This document shows positions 18,235-27,410 of a stretch of DNA of 64,000 bases, one piece after another (within the stretch, counting starts at the first letter, position 1; every line of letters starts with the position of its first letter). The stretch is from Enterococcus sp. 9E7_DIV0242 (lineage in GTDB: Bacteria > Bacillota > Bacilli > Lactobacillales > Enterococcaceae). Position numbers and translations under genes: made by a program. Location of the stretch: NCBI RefSeq assembly GCF_002140975.2, contig NZ_CP147247.1, positions 3,411,001-3,475,000 of the forward strand, given 5' to 3'. A model generated the notes under the pieces. The model saw only the letters and a list, made by a program, of their open reading frames with translations. It did not search any database and had not been told where the DNA came from.

Positions 18235-19957
18235 GGCTACTTCCCTCCATTCCTTGTGATACGGCAAATTCCTGATAGGTTTTGCAGGTTTCCAGCAATT
18301 GCTGATGCGTGCCTTTACCAACAATTTTCCCTTCATCAAGAACGATAATCTGATCCGCATCTTTGATGGTAGAAATTCGCTGGGCAACGATGACGACAGC
18401 TGTTTCCTTTAGGTACGTTTTGAGTGCTTTTCGTAGGTTGGCATCTGTTTGGTAATCCAAGGCTGAAAAGCTGTCGTCGAAAAAGTAAAGGTCCGCTGGC
18501 TTGATCAATGCTCGAGCAATACTCAGCCGTTGCTTTTGACCACCGGAAAAGTTACTACCCTTTTGAGCGACGACTGACTGGTATTGTTGCGGCAAGGATT
18601 CAATAAAATCCTTTGCCTGAGCAACTTTTGCTGTCATTTCTATTTGTTCAAGCTCCGCATTAGGATTGCCAAACAAAAAATTATCCATGATGGTTCCGCT
18701 AAAAAGTAGGGCTTTTTGAGGTACATAGCTGATTTTATCTCGCAGTTCAGCTTGAGTAACTTCACGGACATCTTTTCCAAGAAAATTGACAGAGCCTTGC
18801 GCAGCATCCTTCAAACGAAGTAAGGCTTTGGCAATCGTGCTTTTTCCTGAACCAGTTCCGCCGACGATCGCAGTGATTTGTCCGCGGTGAATGTTAAAAT
18901 GAATATCCTTTAAAACCGGCTCTTCCGCGCCATCATAGGCAAAATCAACATGGTCGAAGGCTGCGACAATGCTTGTAGACTGTTCACTGAAGTGTTCAGT
19001 TCCGTCACTGATCTCATTTTCTGTATAGAGGACTTCTTCGATTCGGTTCAAAGAGGTCAATGCTTTTGGAATCATTACGATGACCATTGCAGCCATAGTC
19101 ATAAACCAGAGACTGAGGACGGTATATTCAATGATTGCTGTGATACTTCCGACGGGCAGATTTCCAGCACCGCTCAACCAACCACCAAAGGAAAGGATAG
19201 CAGTCATTGATAGCCCCATGACCAGATTGACGGTTGGATTGAGAACAGCAAACAGCTTGTTGACACGAATCATAACGATCGAATAGTCCGTAAATGCTTG
19301 ATCGGTACGAGCTTTTTCATCCTGTCCTTTGTCAAATGCTCGAATTACTTTGACGCCTGTGTACATCTCTCTTAGGATGCGCATCATTTTATCAACATTT
19401 TTCTGCATAACCTCAGCGAGCGGGATAGCTTTACGAATAACAACTAAAGCAATGACTGAGAACAGGATAATTGCCGCAATCGGTATCCAAATCATCTTGA
19501 CGGAAACTGTACCCGTCAAAATGATCGAAGCAAGGACGATCAATGGTGCCGGAAGGATCATTTGCAGCGTCATCATAAGAATCTGTTGAATGTTGTTGAT
19601 GTCACTAGTTGTTCGTGCCAAAAGTGTCGGTGTACCGAACGCTTCAACATCTGTGACAGATAGCTCCTGCGTTTTTTTAAATAATTTTTTTCTCAAAAAA
19701 TGACCGAATTTACCGGCCAGATGTGCGGAGTAATAGCTGGATAAAATAGAAAGGACACCGGTAAGCAAAGCTGCTAACAGCATCCAGCCGCCATAGATCA
19801 AAATGGCCTGTCTATCCTTTTCAAGTATCCCGTAATCGATAATGCTTGCGACAAAGTGGGGAACGAGCAAGGTTCCAAAGGATTGTAAAACCATTAGAAG
19901 AACGACTCCGAATACTATTTTGGAATGATTTTTAGAAAATAATTTTAGTTGTTGCAT
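18227..19957 (-). CDS. Heterodimeric ABC exporter subunit 1 (EfrE-like)
   Basis: 576 residues: six TM helices (about 12-300) and a nucleotide-binding domain with Walker A GGTGSGKST, signature FSGGQKQRL and Walker B LYFFDDSFSALD, in which Asp stands where the catalytic Glu should be. That marks the degenerate half-site of a heterodimeric exporter. AAGGAGG precedes the ATG. It is read from a MerR-type promoter about 450 bp upstream, beyond three tandem repeats, and faces a divergent MerR regulator. The set resembles the chlorhexidine-responsive efrEF/chlR locus of E. faecalis; the substrate here is unproven. Confidence 0.88.
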   Translation of the reverse strand: MQQLKLFSKNHSKIVFGVVLLMVLQSFGTLLVPHFVASIIDYGILEKDRQAILIYGGWMLLAALLTGVLSILSSYYSAHLAGKFGHFLRKKLFKKTQELSVTDVEAFGTPTLLARTTSDINNIQQILMMTLQMILPAPLIVLASIILTGTVSVKMIWIPIAAIILFSVIALVVIRKAIPLAEVMQKNVDKMMRILREMYTGVKVIRAFDKGQDEKARTDQAFTDYSIVMIRVNKLFAVLNPTVNLVMGLSMTAILSFGGWLSGAGNLPVGSITAIIEYTVLSLWFMTMAAMVIVMIPKALTSLNRIEEVLYTENEISDGTEHFSEQSTSIVAAFDHVDFAYDGAEEPVLKDIHFNIHRGQITAIVGGTGSGKSTIAKALLRLKDAAQGSVNFLGKDVREVTQAELRDKISYVPQKALLFSGTIMDNFLFGNPNAELEQIEMTAKVAQAKDFIESLPQQYQSVVAQKGSNFSGGQKQRLSIARALIKPADLYFFDDSFSALDYQTDANLRKALKTYLKETAVVIVAQRISTIKDADQIIVLDEGKIVGKGTHQQLLETCKTYQEFAVSQGMEGSSHD

Positions 19958-20164
19958 TGTTTTTTCCTCCTTCTTTCTATTGAGGAAGTCAATCGAGTAA
20001 TACCATGACTTCTCTTTTTGGGTGGTCCGCTATTTGATTCCCTAGCAGTCTAGATAAAAAGGAAATAGGCCTCCCGTATTAGATGAAAAGCGACCAAGAA
20101 AGGGTCGGCTTGTTCTCTTTTTTCAGTAATCCATATTTTATGAATACGATGAAATAGAAGAGCC

Positions 20165-20417
20165 AATTGTTCGTAGTTAGAGCAATTGGTGCTGTTCGCG
20201 TAGTGGATTTTTTCGTCCGATTCATGTATATGAATGCAACGAAAATAAATTGTAATTGTTTATACTTATGTCAATTACCACTGTTCGTGCAATGGATTTT
20301 TTCGTGTGATTCATGTATATGAATACAACGAAAATTAAATGTAATTGTTCGTACGTATGTCAATTACCACTGTTCGTGCAATGGATTTTTTCGTGTGATT
20401 CATATAGAATAAACTGT
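20165..20417. repeat. Three tandem 89-bp repeats in the exporter leader
   Basis: Units begin at 20165, 20254 and 20343 (each at AATTGTT), an exact 89-bp period. The second and third are nearly identical over about 75 bp, the first is more diverged, and the third is cut short where the promoter begins. Each full unit carries two dyads: TTTTCGT...ATTCAT-GTAT-ATGAAT...ACGAAAA, and GTAATTG...CAATTAC (the second is best kept at 20341-20367). A partial relic may lie at 20138-20160. The array lies between the exporter promoter and its first gene, so it would be transcribed as a structured leader. Confidence 0.85.
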
Positions 20418-20436
20418 AACGTTACGTTACAGTCAA
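20406..20436 (-). promoter_or_regulatory. MerR-type promoter for the exporter operon
   Basis: On the minus strand, TTGACT (20436-20431), a 19-bp spacer and TATTCT (20411-20406). The long spacer is the mark of MerR-activated promoters, which the activator twists into register. Within it lies a perfect 21-bp palindrome with arms ACTGTAACGT and ACGTTACAGT (20413-20433), the expected dimer site. The regulator gene starts 20 bp to the right, so binding may also affect its own expression. Confidence 0.8.
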
Positions 20437-20455
20437 GTGGTGGAGGTGAATTTTT

Positions 20456-21310
20456 TTGGAAAAATTTTTATCAATCAGTGAGGTTGCTGAATATGCGGGG
20501 GTTAGTCGCCGGACATTGATTTACTACGATCAGATCGATTTATTTAAACCAAAAAAAATTGGAGAAAATGGGTATCGCTATTACACGTTTGATCAATATG
20601 GAGAAATCGATGTGATCCTGATTTTGAAGGCATTGAACATGCCATTAGATGAGATACGAACCTTTTTAAAACGACGCAATCCTGAATACACTCAAAAAGA
20701 GTTGCTGAATCAAAGAGAAAAGGTGACTAAAAAAATTCAGGAACTGGAACAGATTCGTACAGCATTGGATAGCTATATCAGTCGCCATGAAAAAATAGAA
20801 GCTGCTGATTTTGAGGCACTGATTCTTGATTATCGAGAGAAGGAGCATTTTGTCGTTTCTGAACTCATTGAACCAACAGACGGTTCTTTGGCCTTTCAAG
20901 TGTATTCCCGTTTCTATGCTTTGATACAATCTAGAGATATTTTCAGCGGCTATCCAATCGGTTTTTTAGTGGATGGTCGTGTGATTGAAGAGGAAAATAT
21001 TCATACAGGTCCTTATCGGGCCTTGATCCGAATACCAGAGGAACGGGTAGCGTTGTACTCAGATAATCAACTTATTGTTCGCCCAGCAGGCTATTACCTT
21101 TCTGGCTTTGTCAAAGATGAAATTCATCAGTTGACCGATTTCAGTGATCGTTTCAAGAAGTATCTGGATGAACATGACTTGGTGGTCGATGGGGATATAT
21201 GGGAATTGGCGTGGCAGGATGAGATTGCTACAGCGAATCAAGAACAACAGATTTTTGAAGTGATGCTTCCAGTCAAAAGCCGTTCAGGAAAAGCGTTGGA
21301 AAAGCAGTAA
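20456..21310 (+). CDS. MerR-family regulator with effector-binding domain (ChlR/BmrR-like)
   Basis: 284 residues from a TTG start with GGAGGTG upstream. Residues 1-70 are the MerR winged helix (FLSISEVAEYAGVSRRTLIY), 75-115 a dimerisation coiled coil, and 125-280 a GyrI/BmrR-like ligand-binding domain (FVVSELIEPTDG). It is divergent from the ABC exporter genes, and its likely site is the palindrome 23 bp upstream, inside the exporter promoter. It probably senses a drug or biocide and activates export. ChlR of E. faecalis, which activates efrEF, is the closest known arrangement; orthology is inferred. Confidence 0.88.
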   Translation: MEKFLSISEVAEYAGVSRRTLIYYDQIDLFKPKKIGENGYRYYTFDQYGEIDVILILKALNMPLDEIRTFLKRRNPEYTQKELLNQREKVTKKIQELEQIRTALDSYISRHEKIEAADFEALILDYREKEHFVVSELIEPTDGSLAFQVYSRFYALIQSRDIFSGYPIGFLVDGRVIEEENIHTGPYRALIRIPEERVALYSDNQLIVRPAGYYLSGFVKDEIHQLTDFSDRFKKYLDEHDLVVDGDIWELAWQDEIATANQEQQIFEVMLPVKSRSGKALEKQ

Positions 21311-21352
21311 AGTATAAGCGGAAAAAGATAGAAGCATGTCAGAAAGGGACAT

Positions 21353-21394
21353 GAAAAAAGGACTCTGTATTTTTGACGATACAGAGTCCTTCAA
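21353..21394 (-). terminator. Terminator of the sigma-54 activator gene
   Basis: AAGGACTCTGTAT (21358-21370) pairs perfectly with 21379-21391. The T-run is on the minus strand (complement of 21353-21358), so it mainly ends leftward transcription, but it can also stop the MerR gene. Confidence 0.85.
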
Positions 21395-21401
21395 TAAAAA
21401 G

Positions 21402-24041
21402 CTACAAATCAAATCTTTGTTTAAATATATAGGCTAATACATGGTCGAAATTTTCCTGTGAAAAAGTGACACTATAAATCAGTTCAAGCGAACGCAGTTC
21501 ATTGTATAGACGTTGCTCAGTGTCCGATACAGGGGTGACTAGTTGTTCAAAAACGGACTGGCTGCTCTGCTTCAAACTATCGATCACGCTAGCAAGGTGG
21601 CACATCAGGCCGATTTTTATTTCAGTTGAAATCTCCAACGCCAATTGTTGCTCTACGGCAATGATCCAGTTTTTGATATTTTCCAAAAGAATCGTCCCGT
21701 CTAGATTTTGAATCAGGGGCGCAACATTTTGAATGGCCAGATTTGAGGTAAAGTCAAAATCAATCAGCTGTTGCATTCGTTCCAAAGCATCACTGTTAAA
21801 CGCTTGAGAAACATTAAAATAGGGACAGCGAAGGGTTGTGATTTTGAAGGTACTCACGTAACAAAGAATTTCTCCTTGCTGTTTTACAGATAACAGTTCC
21901 TTTTCGAGCATCGCTTCATCTGTTATCTGGAATGACCGAATTTCAACAAAATCATCGTACCGGTTCAGTTGCTTGTTCAACAGCTCCTTTAATAATCGTG
22001 CAGAGCCGCTTCCCGTTGTACAGGCAGTCAGAATAAAGCTCTTCTTCGGGGAAATTGTTGTTTCGCCTTCTTTAGCTGTTTCTTCCATATGAGTAATCTT
22101 GCGAATGTCTGTAACGATTTCATTCAGGGTGTAGCCAAGATGAGCTTTTCGACTGGCTTCAAGGACATGTAAGGTACTTACTAAATCCACACATCGCACG
22201 TGCTTCTCTGTATTTTTCTGAAGTTCATCTGCAAAATTTGTTAGTGAGCCCATATCAGATAGTATAAGAATATCTGTATTTGGGATTTGACTCAGATAAG
22301 CTTCGATTTCAACCAGCATACTTTTCGGTTTGCAGGTTAATGGCATGTTGAAAGCAATTACTGCTTGATTTCCTAACAAGTCATTGACAAGATCGGCCAT
22401 ACTGGAGGCAGTCGCTTCTCCATGGGCAACAACGAGTATTTTGACTTTAGCAGTTTCCTCATTGATGATTTGTGGAATTAGAAATAATGTTAAAAATCCT
22501 ACTTCGTCATCGGGGAGTTTAATGGCTAAATCGTTCTCGATGATTTCTTTATTCTTATTTGCGATATCATAATACATTTTTTGCTGCTGCTTGATTTCAT
22601 CCAGCTTGGGATTGATGATCCGATGTCCGCTTTTGATACGCGTTAACAGATTGTGCAGGTGGATGGCTAACCCTGATACTACACTATCTGAGTAGCTGTC
22701 AGGATGCGTCGAGGCTGCTGTCAAAAAACGTTTTGCTGTACTGAAAATCTCATGACCGACCAAATTGACGACGCTGTCATTGTTGTCGGTTGTATGTGTA
22801 CTCAAAGAATGGAAGAAATCTTGAATCGTCATATCAACCACTTCTTTCGTCGCTTTGGCGTTCAAACCAATTTTTTCCATATCAGTGATTTTGTGATCGA
22901 TCAATTGGTAAATATCGTGTGGCTCGTTTTGCGAAAAAGGCAAATGGTTTTCCTGATCCTTTTGAAAGTCGACAAAACGGGTCGAGTAAGCGGCAGTCAG
23001 CTTCCACAGATCACTTCTTTTCTCAGAAGAATAGAGTCCCTCTTTGATCGTGTCAGGTAGATCATAGCTAGTAATCGTCAAGGCTTCCTGTTTACTGGAA
23101 AGAGAACGAGCATAGCTTTGCGCGCACAGCAGCTGGACATCTGTTTTCAATTGTCCAATATTACTTGGACAAGGATAACTGAGAAGGCCACGAAGAGAGT
23201 TCATTGAAACCTTTATATTACGGTTTAAGTTATGTGCTTCGTCACTAAAAAAATCTGTAATAAGATTGAGCCGTTCATTTAATCCCCGCTCTTCCAAAGA
23301 AGGTAAATGGATTTTCATCGGGATTCGACGGGTAAAGGTTTGTAAAAGTGCTGAGTCGATATCTTCTGTTGTCGCACAAATAAGCTGTACATCAGCTGTT
23401 CTGTCAAAGGAGGTTTCACCTAAAGCATGAAACACTTTTTTATCAATAAAGGTGAAAAGCATTTCCTGTGCTTCCGGACTGAGACGGTGGACCTCATCAA
23501 GGAAAAGAATACCGCCGTCCGCTTCTTCGATCAGTCCAGTGCGACTGACGACAGCTCCTGTATAAGCGCCTTCACACACGCCAAAAAGCTGACCGAGAAT
23601 CAGCTGTGGGTTACTTGCGTAATCGGCACAATTGAAGGTGATCAGTTTAGCCGTTGGAGCGATTCGATGCTGTTCCAGGGAAAAGCGGTAAATCACTTCC
23701 GCAAACATACTTTTACCTACACCGGTTTGTCCGCTGAGTAAAATATGCATCCGCTGTGGCGGATATAAAACAGCAGCCTTGGCTTGTTCAATGCTATTTT
23801 TCAGACTGGGATTTTTTAAGCTGAAAGGATCGATAGATGAGAGGTGTTGCTGCTCGGGCAATGAAAAGTGAACCGGACGACTTCCTTCTTTTTTTAACCG
23901 TTCTTGCTTGACCAAGGCGTTGAGATCACTGCTGGCATTGGCTCTGTCTATGTGTAGCTGATTAGCGATTTCCTGTGCGGTCACTGTCGTTCCTTCAGGG
24001 AGTTTTTTTATGTATTGATAGATTGTTTCGATTCTTCCCAT
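21402..24041 (-). CDS. LevR/ManR-type sigma-54 activator with PRD and PTS domains
   Basis: 879 residues. An N-terminal HTH (1-60) is followed by an AAA+ sigma-54 activator domain (about 80-320) with Walker A GQTGVGKS (104-111), the sigma-54 contact loop as GAYTGA (158-163, usual form GAFTGA) and Walker B GGILFLDE (176-183). PRD1 (about 385-525), an EIIA-Man-like domain (VKILVVAHGEATASS), an EIIB-like domain (FILTACTTGSGSA) and PRD2 (about 780-879) follow. PTS phosphorylation of these His/Cys sites tunes activity. It is divergent from a PTS operon with a sigma-54 promoter, which it surely controls, probably by binding the dyad at 24122-24149. A possible cre lies just upstream of its own start. 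Confidence 0.93.
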   Translation of the reverse strand: MGRIETIYQYIKKLPEGTTVTAQEIANQLHIDRANASSDLNALVKQERLKKEGSRPVHFSLPEQQHLSSIDPFSLKNPSLKNSIEQAKAAVLYPPQRMHILLSGQTGVGKSMFAEVIYRFSLEQHRIAPTAKLITFNCADYASNPQLILGQLFGVCEGAYTGAVVSRTGLIEEADGGILFLDEVHRLSPEAQEMLFTFIDKKVFHALGETSFDRTADVQLICATTEDIDSALLQTFTRRIPMKIHLPSLEERGLNERLNLITDFFSDEAHNLNRNIKVSMNSLRGLLSYPCPSNIGQLKTDVQLLCAQSYARSLSSKQEALTITSYDLPDTIKEGLYSSEKRSDLWKLTAAYSTRFVDFQKDQENHLPFSQNEPHDIYQLIDHKITDMEKIGLNAKATKEVVDMTIQDFFHSLSTHTTDNNDSVVNLVGHEIFSTAKRFLTAASTHPDSYSDSVVSGLAIHLHNLLTRIKSGHRIINPKLDEIKQQQKMYYDIANKNKEIIENDLAIKLPDDEVGFLTLFLIPQIINEETAKVKILVVAHGEATASSMADLVNDLLGNQAVIAFNMPLTCKPKSMLVEIEAYLSQIPNTDILILSDMGSLTNFADELQKNTEKHVRCVDLVSTLHVLEASRKAHLGYTLNEIVTDIRKITHMEETAKEGETTISPKKSFILTACTTGSGSARLLKELLNKQLNRYDDFVEIRSFQITDEAMLEKELLSVKQQGEILCYVSTFKITTLRCPYFNVSQAFNSDALERMQQLIDFDFTSNLAIQNVAPLIQNLDGTILLENIKNWIIAVEQQLALEISTEIKIGLMCHLASVIDSLKQSSQSVFEQLVTPVSDTEQRLYNELRSLELIYSVTFSQENFDHVLAYIFKQRFDL

Positions 24042-24075
24042 CGTTTTCCTCCTACTTTGTTCATATTAGATAGAT

Positions 24076-24089
24076 TGTAAACGCTTTAG
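24076..24089. promoter_or_regulatory. Possible cre (CcpA) site
   Basis: TGTAAACGCTTTAG matches 12 of 14 positions of the cre consensus TGWAANCGNTNWCA. It lies between the activator gene and the PTS operon, where catabolite repression would make sense. Confidence 0.4.
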
Positions 24090-24121
24090 GTGCTTCTGTC
24101 AAAGTTGTGTGTTTTGTTTTC

Positions 24122-24149
24122 CGAAGTGTGTTGCAGACGACACACTTCG
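24122..24149. promoter_or_regulatory. Upstream activating sequence dyad
   Basis: CGAAGTGTGT and ACACACTTCG form a perfect 10-bp inverted repeat around 8 bp, about 170 bp ahead of the sigma-54 promoter. This is the usual position for an enhancer-binding activator site. Binding by the adjacent LevR-type protein is inferred. Confidence 0.7.
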
Positions 24150-24315
24150 TTGCTTTTTATCAGAAAAACGGATAAAGTGTTTTGTTTTTGAATAGAGAAA
24201 AGTCTTTTATAACAGTCAGACATTTTTTAAAATAGGGATTAAAACGGAGAAATAGAGGCTTTTATACGATGAGTAAAGTTGTGAATATCATACAGCAGTG
24301 AATAATTTTAGTGTG

Positions 24316-24332
24316 TTGGCATAGGAATTGCT
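24316..24332 (+). promoter_or_regulatory. Sigma-54 promoter (-24/-12)
   Basis: TTGGCATAGGAATTGCT has the diagnostic GG (24318-24319) and GC (24330-24331) separated by exactly 10 bp. The PTS operon starts 36 bp downstream, and the divergent gene encodes the matching activator. Confidence 0.9.
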
Positions 24333-24367
24333 TATAGAGAATATGTGAAGGTGAAAGGAGGAAATGA

Positions 24368-24715
24368 ATGGAAAACGAAGTAATGCAGATCATTGTTTAT
24401 GCTGGCAATGCGCGGTCCTTGGCTATGCAAAGCATTCGTGCATCAAAGCAAGGCGATTTTTCAGAGGCAGAACATCTGATGACAGAAGCAAGAAGTAACC
24501 TAAAGGAAGCGCACCATACTCATGCGAAAATCCTAAGTGCTGCTTCGGATGAGCAAACACCAATTGATTTAACTCTATTTATGGTCCATGGTGAAGATCA
24601 TTTGATGTCTGCGATCACAACGATCGATTTAGCTGTTGAATTTACGACAGTTCATGAGGAATTGAAAGAGTTGAAAAAGCATGTCACATTGATGAAAGAA
24701 GGAGAGCGCCCATGA
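24368..24715 (+). CDS. PTS EIIA, lactose/cellobiose family
   Basis: 115 residues, the usual size for an all-helical IIA(Lac). The phosphorylated His is H74 in FMVHGEDHLM. It passes phosphate from HPr to the IIB encoded next. AAGGAGG precedes the ATG, and its stop overlaps the IIB start by 4 bp. First gene of the sigma-54 operon. Confidence 0.92.
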   Translation: MENEVMQIIVYAGNARSLAMQSIRASKQGDFSEAEHLMTEARSNLKEAHHTHAKILSAASDEQTPIDLTLFMVHGEDHLMSAITTIDLAVEFTTVHEELKELKKHVTLMKEGERP

Positions 24716-25014
24716 AAATTATTTTAGCTTGTGCAGGTGGTATGTCTACGGGAATGTTAGTCAATCGAATGAAGGAGTATGCAGGAAAGCAAGCAATTGA
24801 AGCAGATATCGAAGCTTATGGATTAAGTGAACTAGAGGATTACGTGGCTGGAACAGATATCATCCTTTTGGGTCCTCAGATCGGGTTTCAGAAAGAAGAG
24901 GTCGAACAAAAATATCCTGGTATTCCTATCGAAGTCATCGATATGATGGATTATGGGATGATGAATGGGGAAAAAGTATTTAAGCTTGCCCAAGCGGCAA
25001 TCGAGAACAAGTAA
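24712..25014 (+). CDS. PTS EIIB, lactose/cellobiose family
   Basis: 100 residues. The active-site Cys is C7 in MKIILACAGGMSTGMLV, the P-loop-like phosphate site of IIB(Cel). It takes phosphate from IIA and gives it to the sugar carried by IIC. Coupled by ATGA overlap to the IIA gene. Confidence 0.92.
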   Translation: MKIILACAGGMSTGMLVNRMKEYAGKQAIEADIEAYGLSELEDYVAGTDIILLGPQIGFQKEEVEQKYPGIPIEVIDMMDYGMMNGEKVFKLAQAAIENK

Positions 25015-25029
25015 AAAAGGAGTGTAAAC

Positions 25030-26334
25030 ATGGCAAAAGAAAAGAGTTCATTTGGACCAAAGCTGAATAAAATGATTGTGAAATTTTCGAATAATTTGAT
25101 TATTAAAACTGTTGCTAATGGGATGATGCTGACCTTGCCGATTACGATTGTCGGCAGTTTACTGATGGTGGTGCAGATGATTCCGAATCTTCCGGATATT
25201 ATCAATCAGGCTTGTACGATCGGAACAACGATCACCAGTAATTTTATTGCTCTGTATATCGTGTTGGGGATGTCTTATGTTTTGGCAAGAGAAATCAAGA
25301 GCGATGTACCGGCATCCATGATTTTAGCTGTCGCAAGTTTTTTGATCGTCACACCGATCACCAATTTTGATGTTGGGGCTGAAAAGCCTGTACAAGCAAT
25401 TGAACTAGGTTATTTGGGATCAAAAGGGATTTTCGTCGGGATGATCGTCTCGATCTTTATTACTTGGGCTTTTGCAAAGCTCTCAGAAAAGAAATTATCA
25501 CCTAAAATGCCCGACAGTGTACCGCCGTTTATATCCAAAACCTTTGAAGCGATTGTACCCGCAGCTATTCTGTTTGTTTTGGCAATTATTGTGAGTTTAT
25601 TGTTCTCCAGCACATCCTACGGAAATGTGCATGATTTTATTTATACGATTCTACAGGCACCGTTACAGACATTGGGTGGTACGATTTGGTCCGCATTGTT
25701 CATCATGTTTCTTTCTGAATTGCTTTGGTGGTTCGGTATTCATGGAAGTAATGTCACCGCATCGATTATTACCGTTTTATATGCTTCTCAGGCGTATGCC
25801 AATATGGAAGCTGTTGCGGCTGGAGAGACAGCGCAAAACGTGATCAACTCCTTTTTCTTGGATGCTTACAAAGGACCACGTGCTTTGGCCCTGGCAGTGA
25901 TATTGATTTTTGTTTGTCGGAGTGAGAAGTTCAAGTCTATTGGGAAAGTATCGATTGTTCCGAGTGTTTTTGGTATCACAGAGCCAATGAAGTTTGGTAT
26001 TCCACAGATTTTGAATCCGGTATTGTTTATTCCGTTGACGCTGGCAGCACCGTTGTGTATCGCTATTGCCTATGTAGCAACACTTATTGGTTTTCTGCCA
26101 ATTACCAGTTTGAGTGTTCCGCGAAATCTCCCGACCTTCCTGACTGGGTTTATGGCCGGAGGTTGGCAAGGGTTGGTCGTTCAGTTGATTCAATTTGTGG
26201 CAGTCGTTCTTCTTTATCTGCCATTTATGAAAAAACTGGATCTTCAAGAGACCGCTCAGGAGCAAGCCGTACTGGAAGAAGCTGAAAAAAATGAAAATAC
26301 TGTTGATTTAGAAGCAGAACAAGGTACACTGTAA
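25030..26334 (+). CDS. PTS EIIC, lactose/cellobiose family
   Basis: 434 residues with about ten TM helices. Family stretches are visible (NKMIVKFSNNLIIKTVANGM, LWWFGIHGSN, GITEPMKFGIPQILNP). It forms the sugar channel for a beta-linked disaccharide or similar; the exact sugar cannot be read. Acidic C-terminal tail. AAGGAGTG precedes the ATG. No glycosidase is in this operon, so the imported sugar phosphate must be hydrolysed elsewhere, or the operon serves another end. Confidence 0.92.
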   Translation: MAKEKSSFGPKLNKMIVKFSNNLIIKTVANGMMLTLPITIVGSLLMVVQMIPNLPDIINQACTIGTTITSNFIALYIVLGMSYVLAREIKSDVPASMILAVASFLIVTPITNFDVGAEKPVQAIELGYLGSKGIFVGMIVSIFITWAFAKLSEKKLSPKMPDSVPPFISKTFEAIVPAAILFVLAIIVSLLFSSTSYGNVHDFIYTILQAPLQTLGGTIWSALFIMFLSELLWWFGIHGSNVTASIITVLYASQAYANMEAVAAGETAQNVINSFFLDAYKGPRALALAVILIFVCRSEKFKSIGKVSIVPSVFGITEPMKFGIPQILNPVLFIPLTLAAPLCIAIAYVATLIGFLPITSLSVPRNLPTFLTGFMAGGWQGLVVQLIQFVAVVLLYLPFMKKLDLQETAQEQAVLEEAEKNENTVDLEAEQGTL

Positions 26335-26336
26335 TT

Positions 26337-27395
26337 ATGATGAAAATGATAGAAGTATATAGAAAAGAAGACGAATTGTTTCTTGATTTGAAGGCAGATT
26401 TTTCGGGTGATCTAGTTGTCTATATTACAAGTGACCTGAACGGAGACACAAAAGAAAAGGAGATACGTTGTACTTTTGAAAAGGGGGTAGCAGGGCCGGT
26501 AATTGAACTTAAAATGAAACGCACATTTTATCAAACGGTTTTAGGAGAAGACCATTATTTAGGCGCGGAACGGCGTATTCCAGTCGCTGGTCTTTACAAT
26601 TGTCGGGACTTAGGCGGTTATTCGACTGTTGATGGGCGTATGACTAAGTGGGGGTTGATCTATCGCTCGGATGCGCCCGATCATTTGGATAGTACAGATT
26701 GGACGTATTTGAAGAATATGAAGCTAGCTTCAGTGATCGATTTGCGTTCTCCGGCAGAAATCCGTTTGAATCCGGATATTGCAGTTGGTGAGCGCCATCA
26801 CTACGAATTCGATCCGCATGCGCTTGTAGCTAGAAAAGCCAGTGAAACACCTTCTGATAAATCTAACAAAGACAAGCAAAAGGTAGAAAAACTCGTTGAG
26901 TTAGCAAAAACGAAAGCGGGTCAGGAAAAGCTCGTCGAGATGCAGCAGCAAATGGTTGGCCAGATGCGAGAGCTGGTACTTTCTACAAAAGCGAAGGAAG
27001 CTTATGCGGAGTTCATGCAGATATTGCTGCGAGGAGAAGTGCCAAATTTGTTTCATTGCCAAGGCGGGAAAGATCGCACGGGTTGGGCGGCAGCGATCAT
27101 TCTAGGATTACTAGGCGTGGATCGTGAAACAATCTATGCGGACTACTTTTTGACGGACCGCTATAATCGTCCAAGAAATGAAAAACGAATGGCTATCTAT
27201 AAGCAATATACGGATGATTCTTTTGTTTTGGATTATCTGGCTTCCTTGCAACAGACAAAAGCCACTTATCTGGACAGTGCTTTCCAAGCGATGGAAGAAA
27301 CCTATGGCACAATGGAAACCTATGCAATCGAAGCGTTAGGGATGACGCAAGAATCGATTGAAAAGCTGAAAGAGCTGTATTTATACGAAAAATAA
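26337..27395 (+). CDS. Tyrosine-protein-phosphatase-like (IphP/LipA type) at end of PTS operon
   Basis: 352 residues. An N-terminal beta domain (1-75) precedes the phosphatase core: NCRDLGGYSTVDG (88-100), a WGLIYRSDAP strand, and the C-x5-R P-loop HCQGGKDRTG with C241 and R247. A 50-residue charged helical insert lies between them (about 165-215). The family hydrolyses phospho-Tyr/Ser or phosphoinositides. No signal peptide, so it is cytoplasmic. It starts 2 bp after the IIC stop (two or three ATGs are possible) and a strong terminator follows, so it belongs to the sigma-54 operon. It might dephosphorylate the imported sugar or a regulator; neither is shown. Confidence 0.85.
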   Translation: MMKMIEVYRKEDELFLDLKADFSGDLVVYITSDLNGDTKEKEIRCTFEKGVAGPVIELKMKRTFYQTVLGEDHYLGAERRIPVAGLYNCRDLGGYSTVDGRMTKWGLIYRSDAPDHLDSTDWTYLKNMKLASVIDLRSPAEIRLNPDIAVGERHHYEFDPHALVARKASETPSDKSNKDKQKVEKLVELAKTKAGQEKLVEMQQQMVGQMRELVLSTKAKEAYAEFMQILLRGEVPNLFHCQGGKDRTGWAAAIILGLLGVDRETIYADYFLTDRYNRPRNEKRMAIYKQYTDDSFVLDYLASLQQTKATYLDSAFQAMEETYGTMETYAIEALGMTQESIEKLKELYLYEK

Positions 27396-27410
27396 TAAGT
27401 AGAAATAGGA

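Noticed and set aside
20165..20417. Tandem repeats considered as a CRISPR array
   Set aside because: The 89-bp units are contiguous, with no unique spacers and no cas genes.
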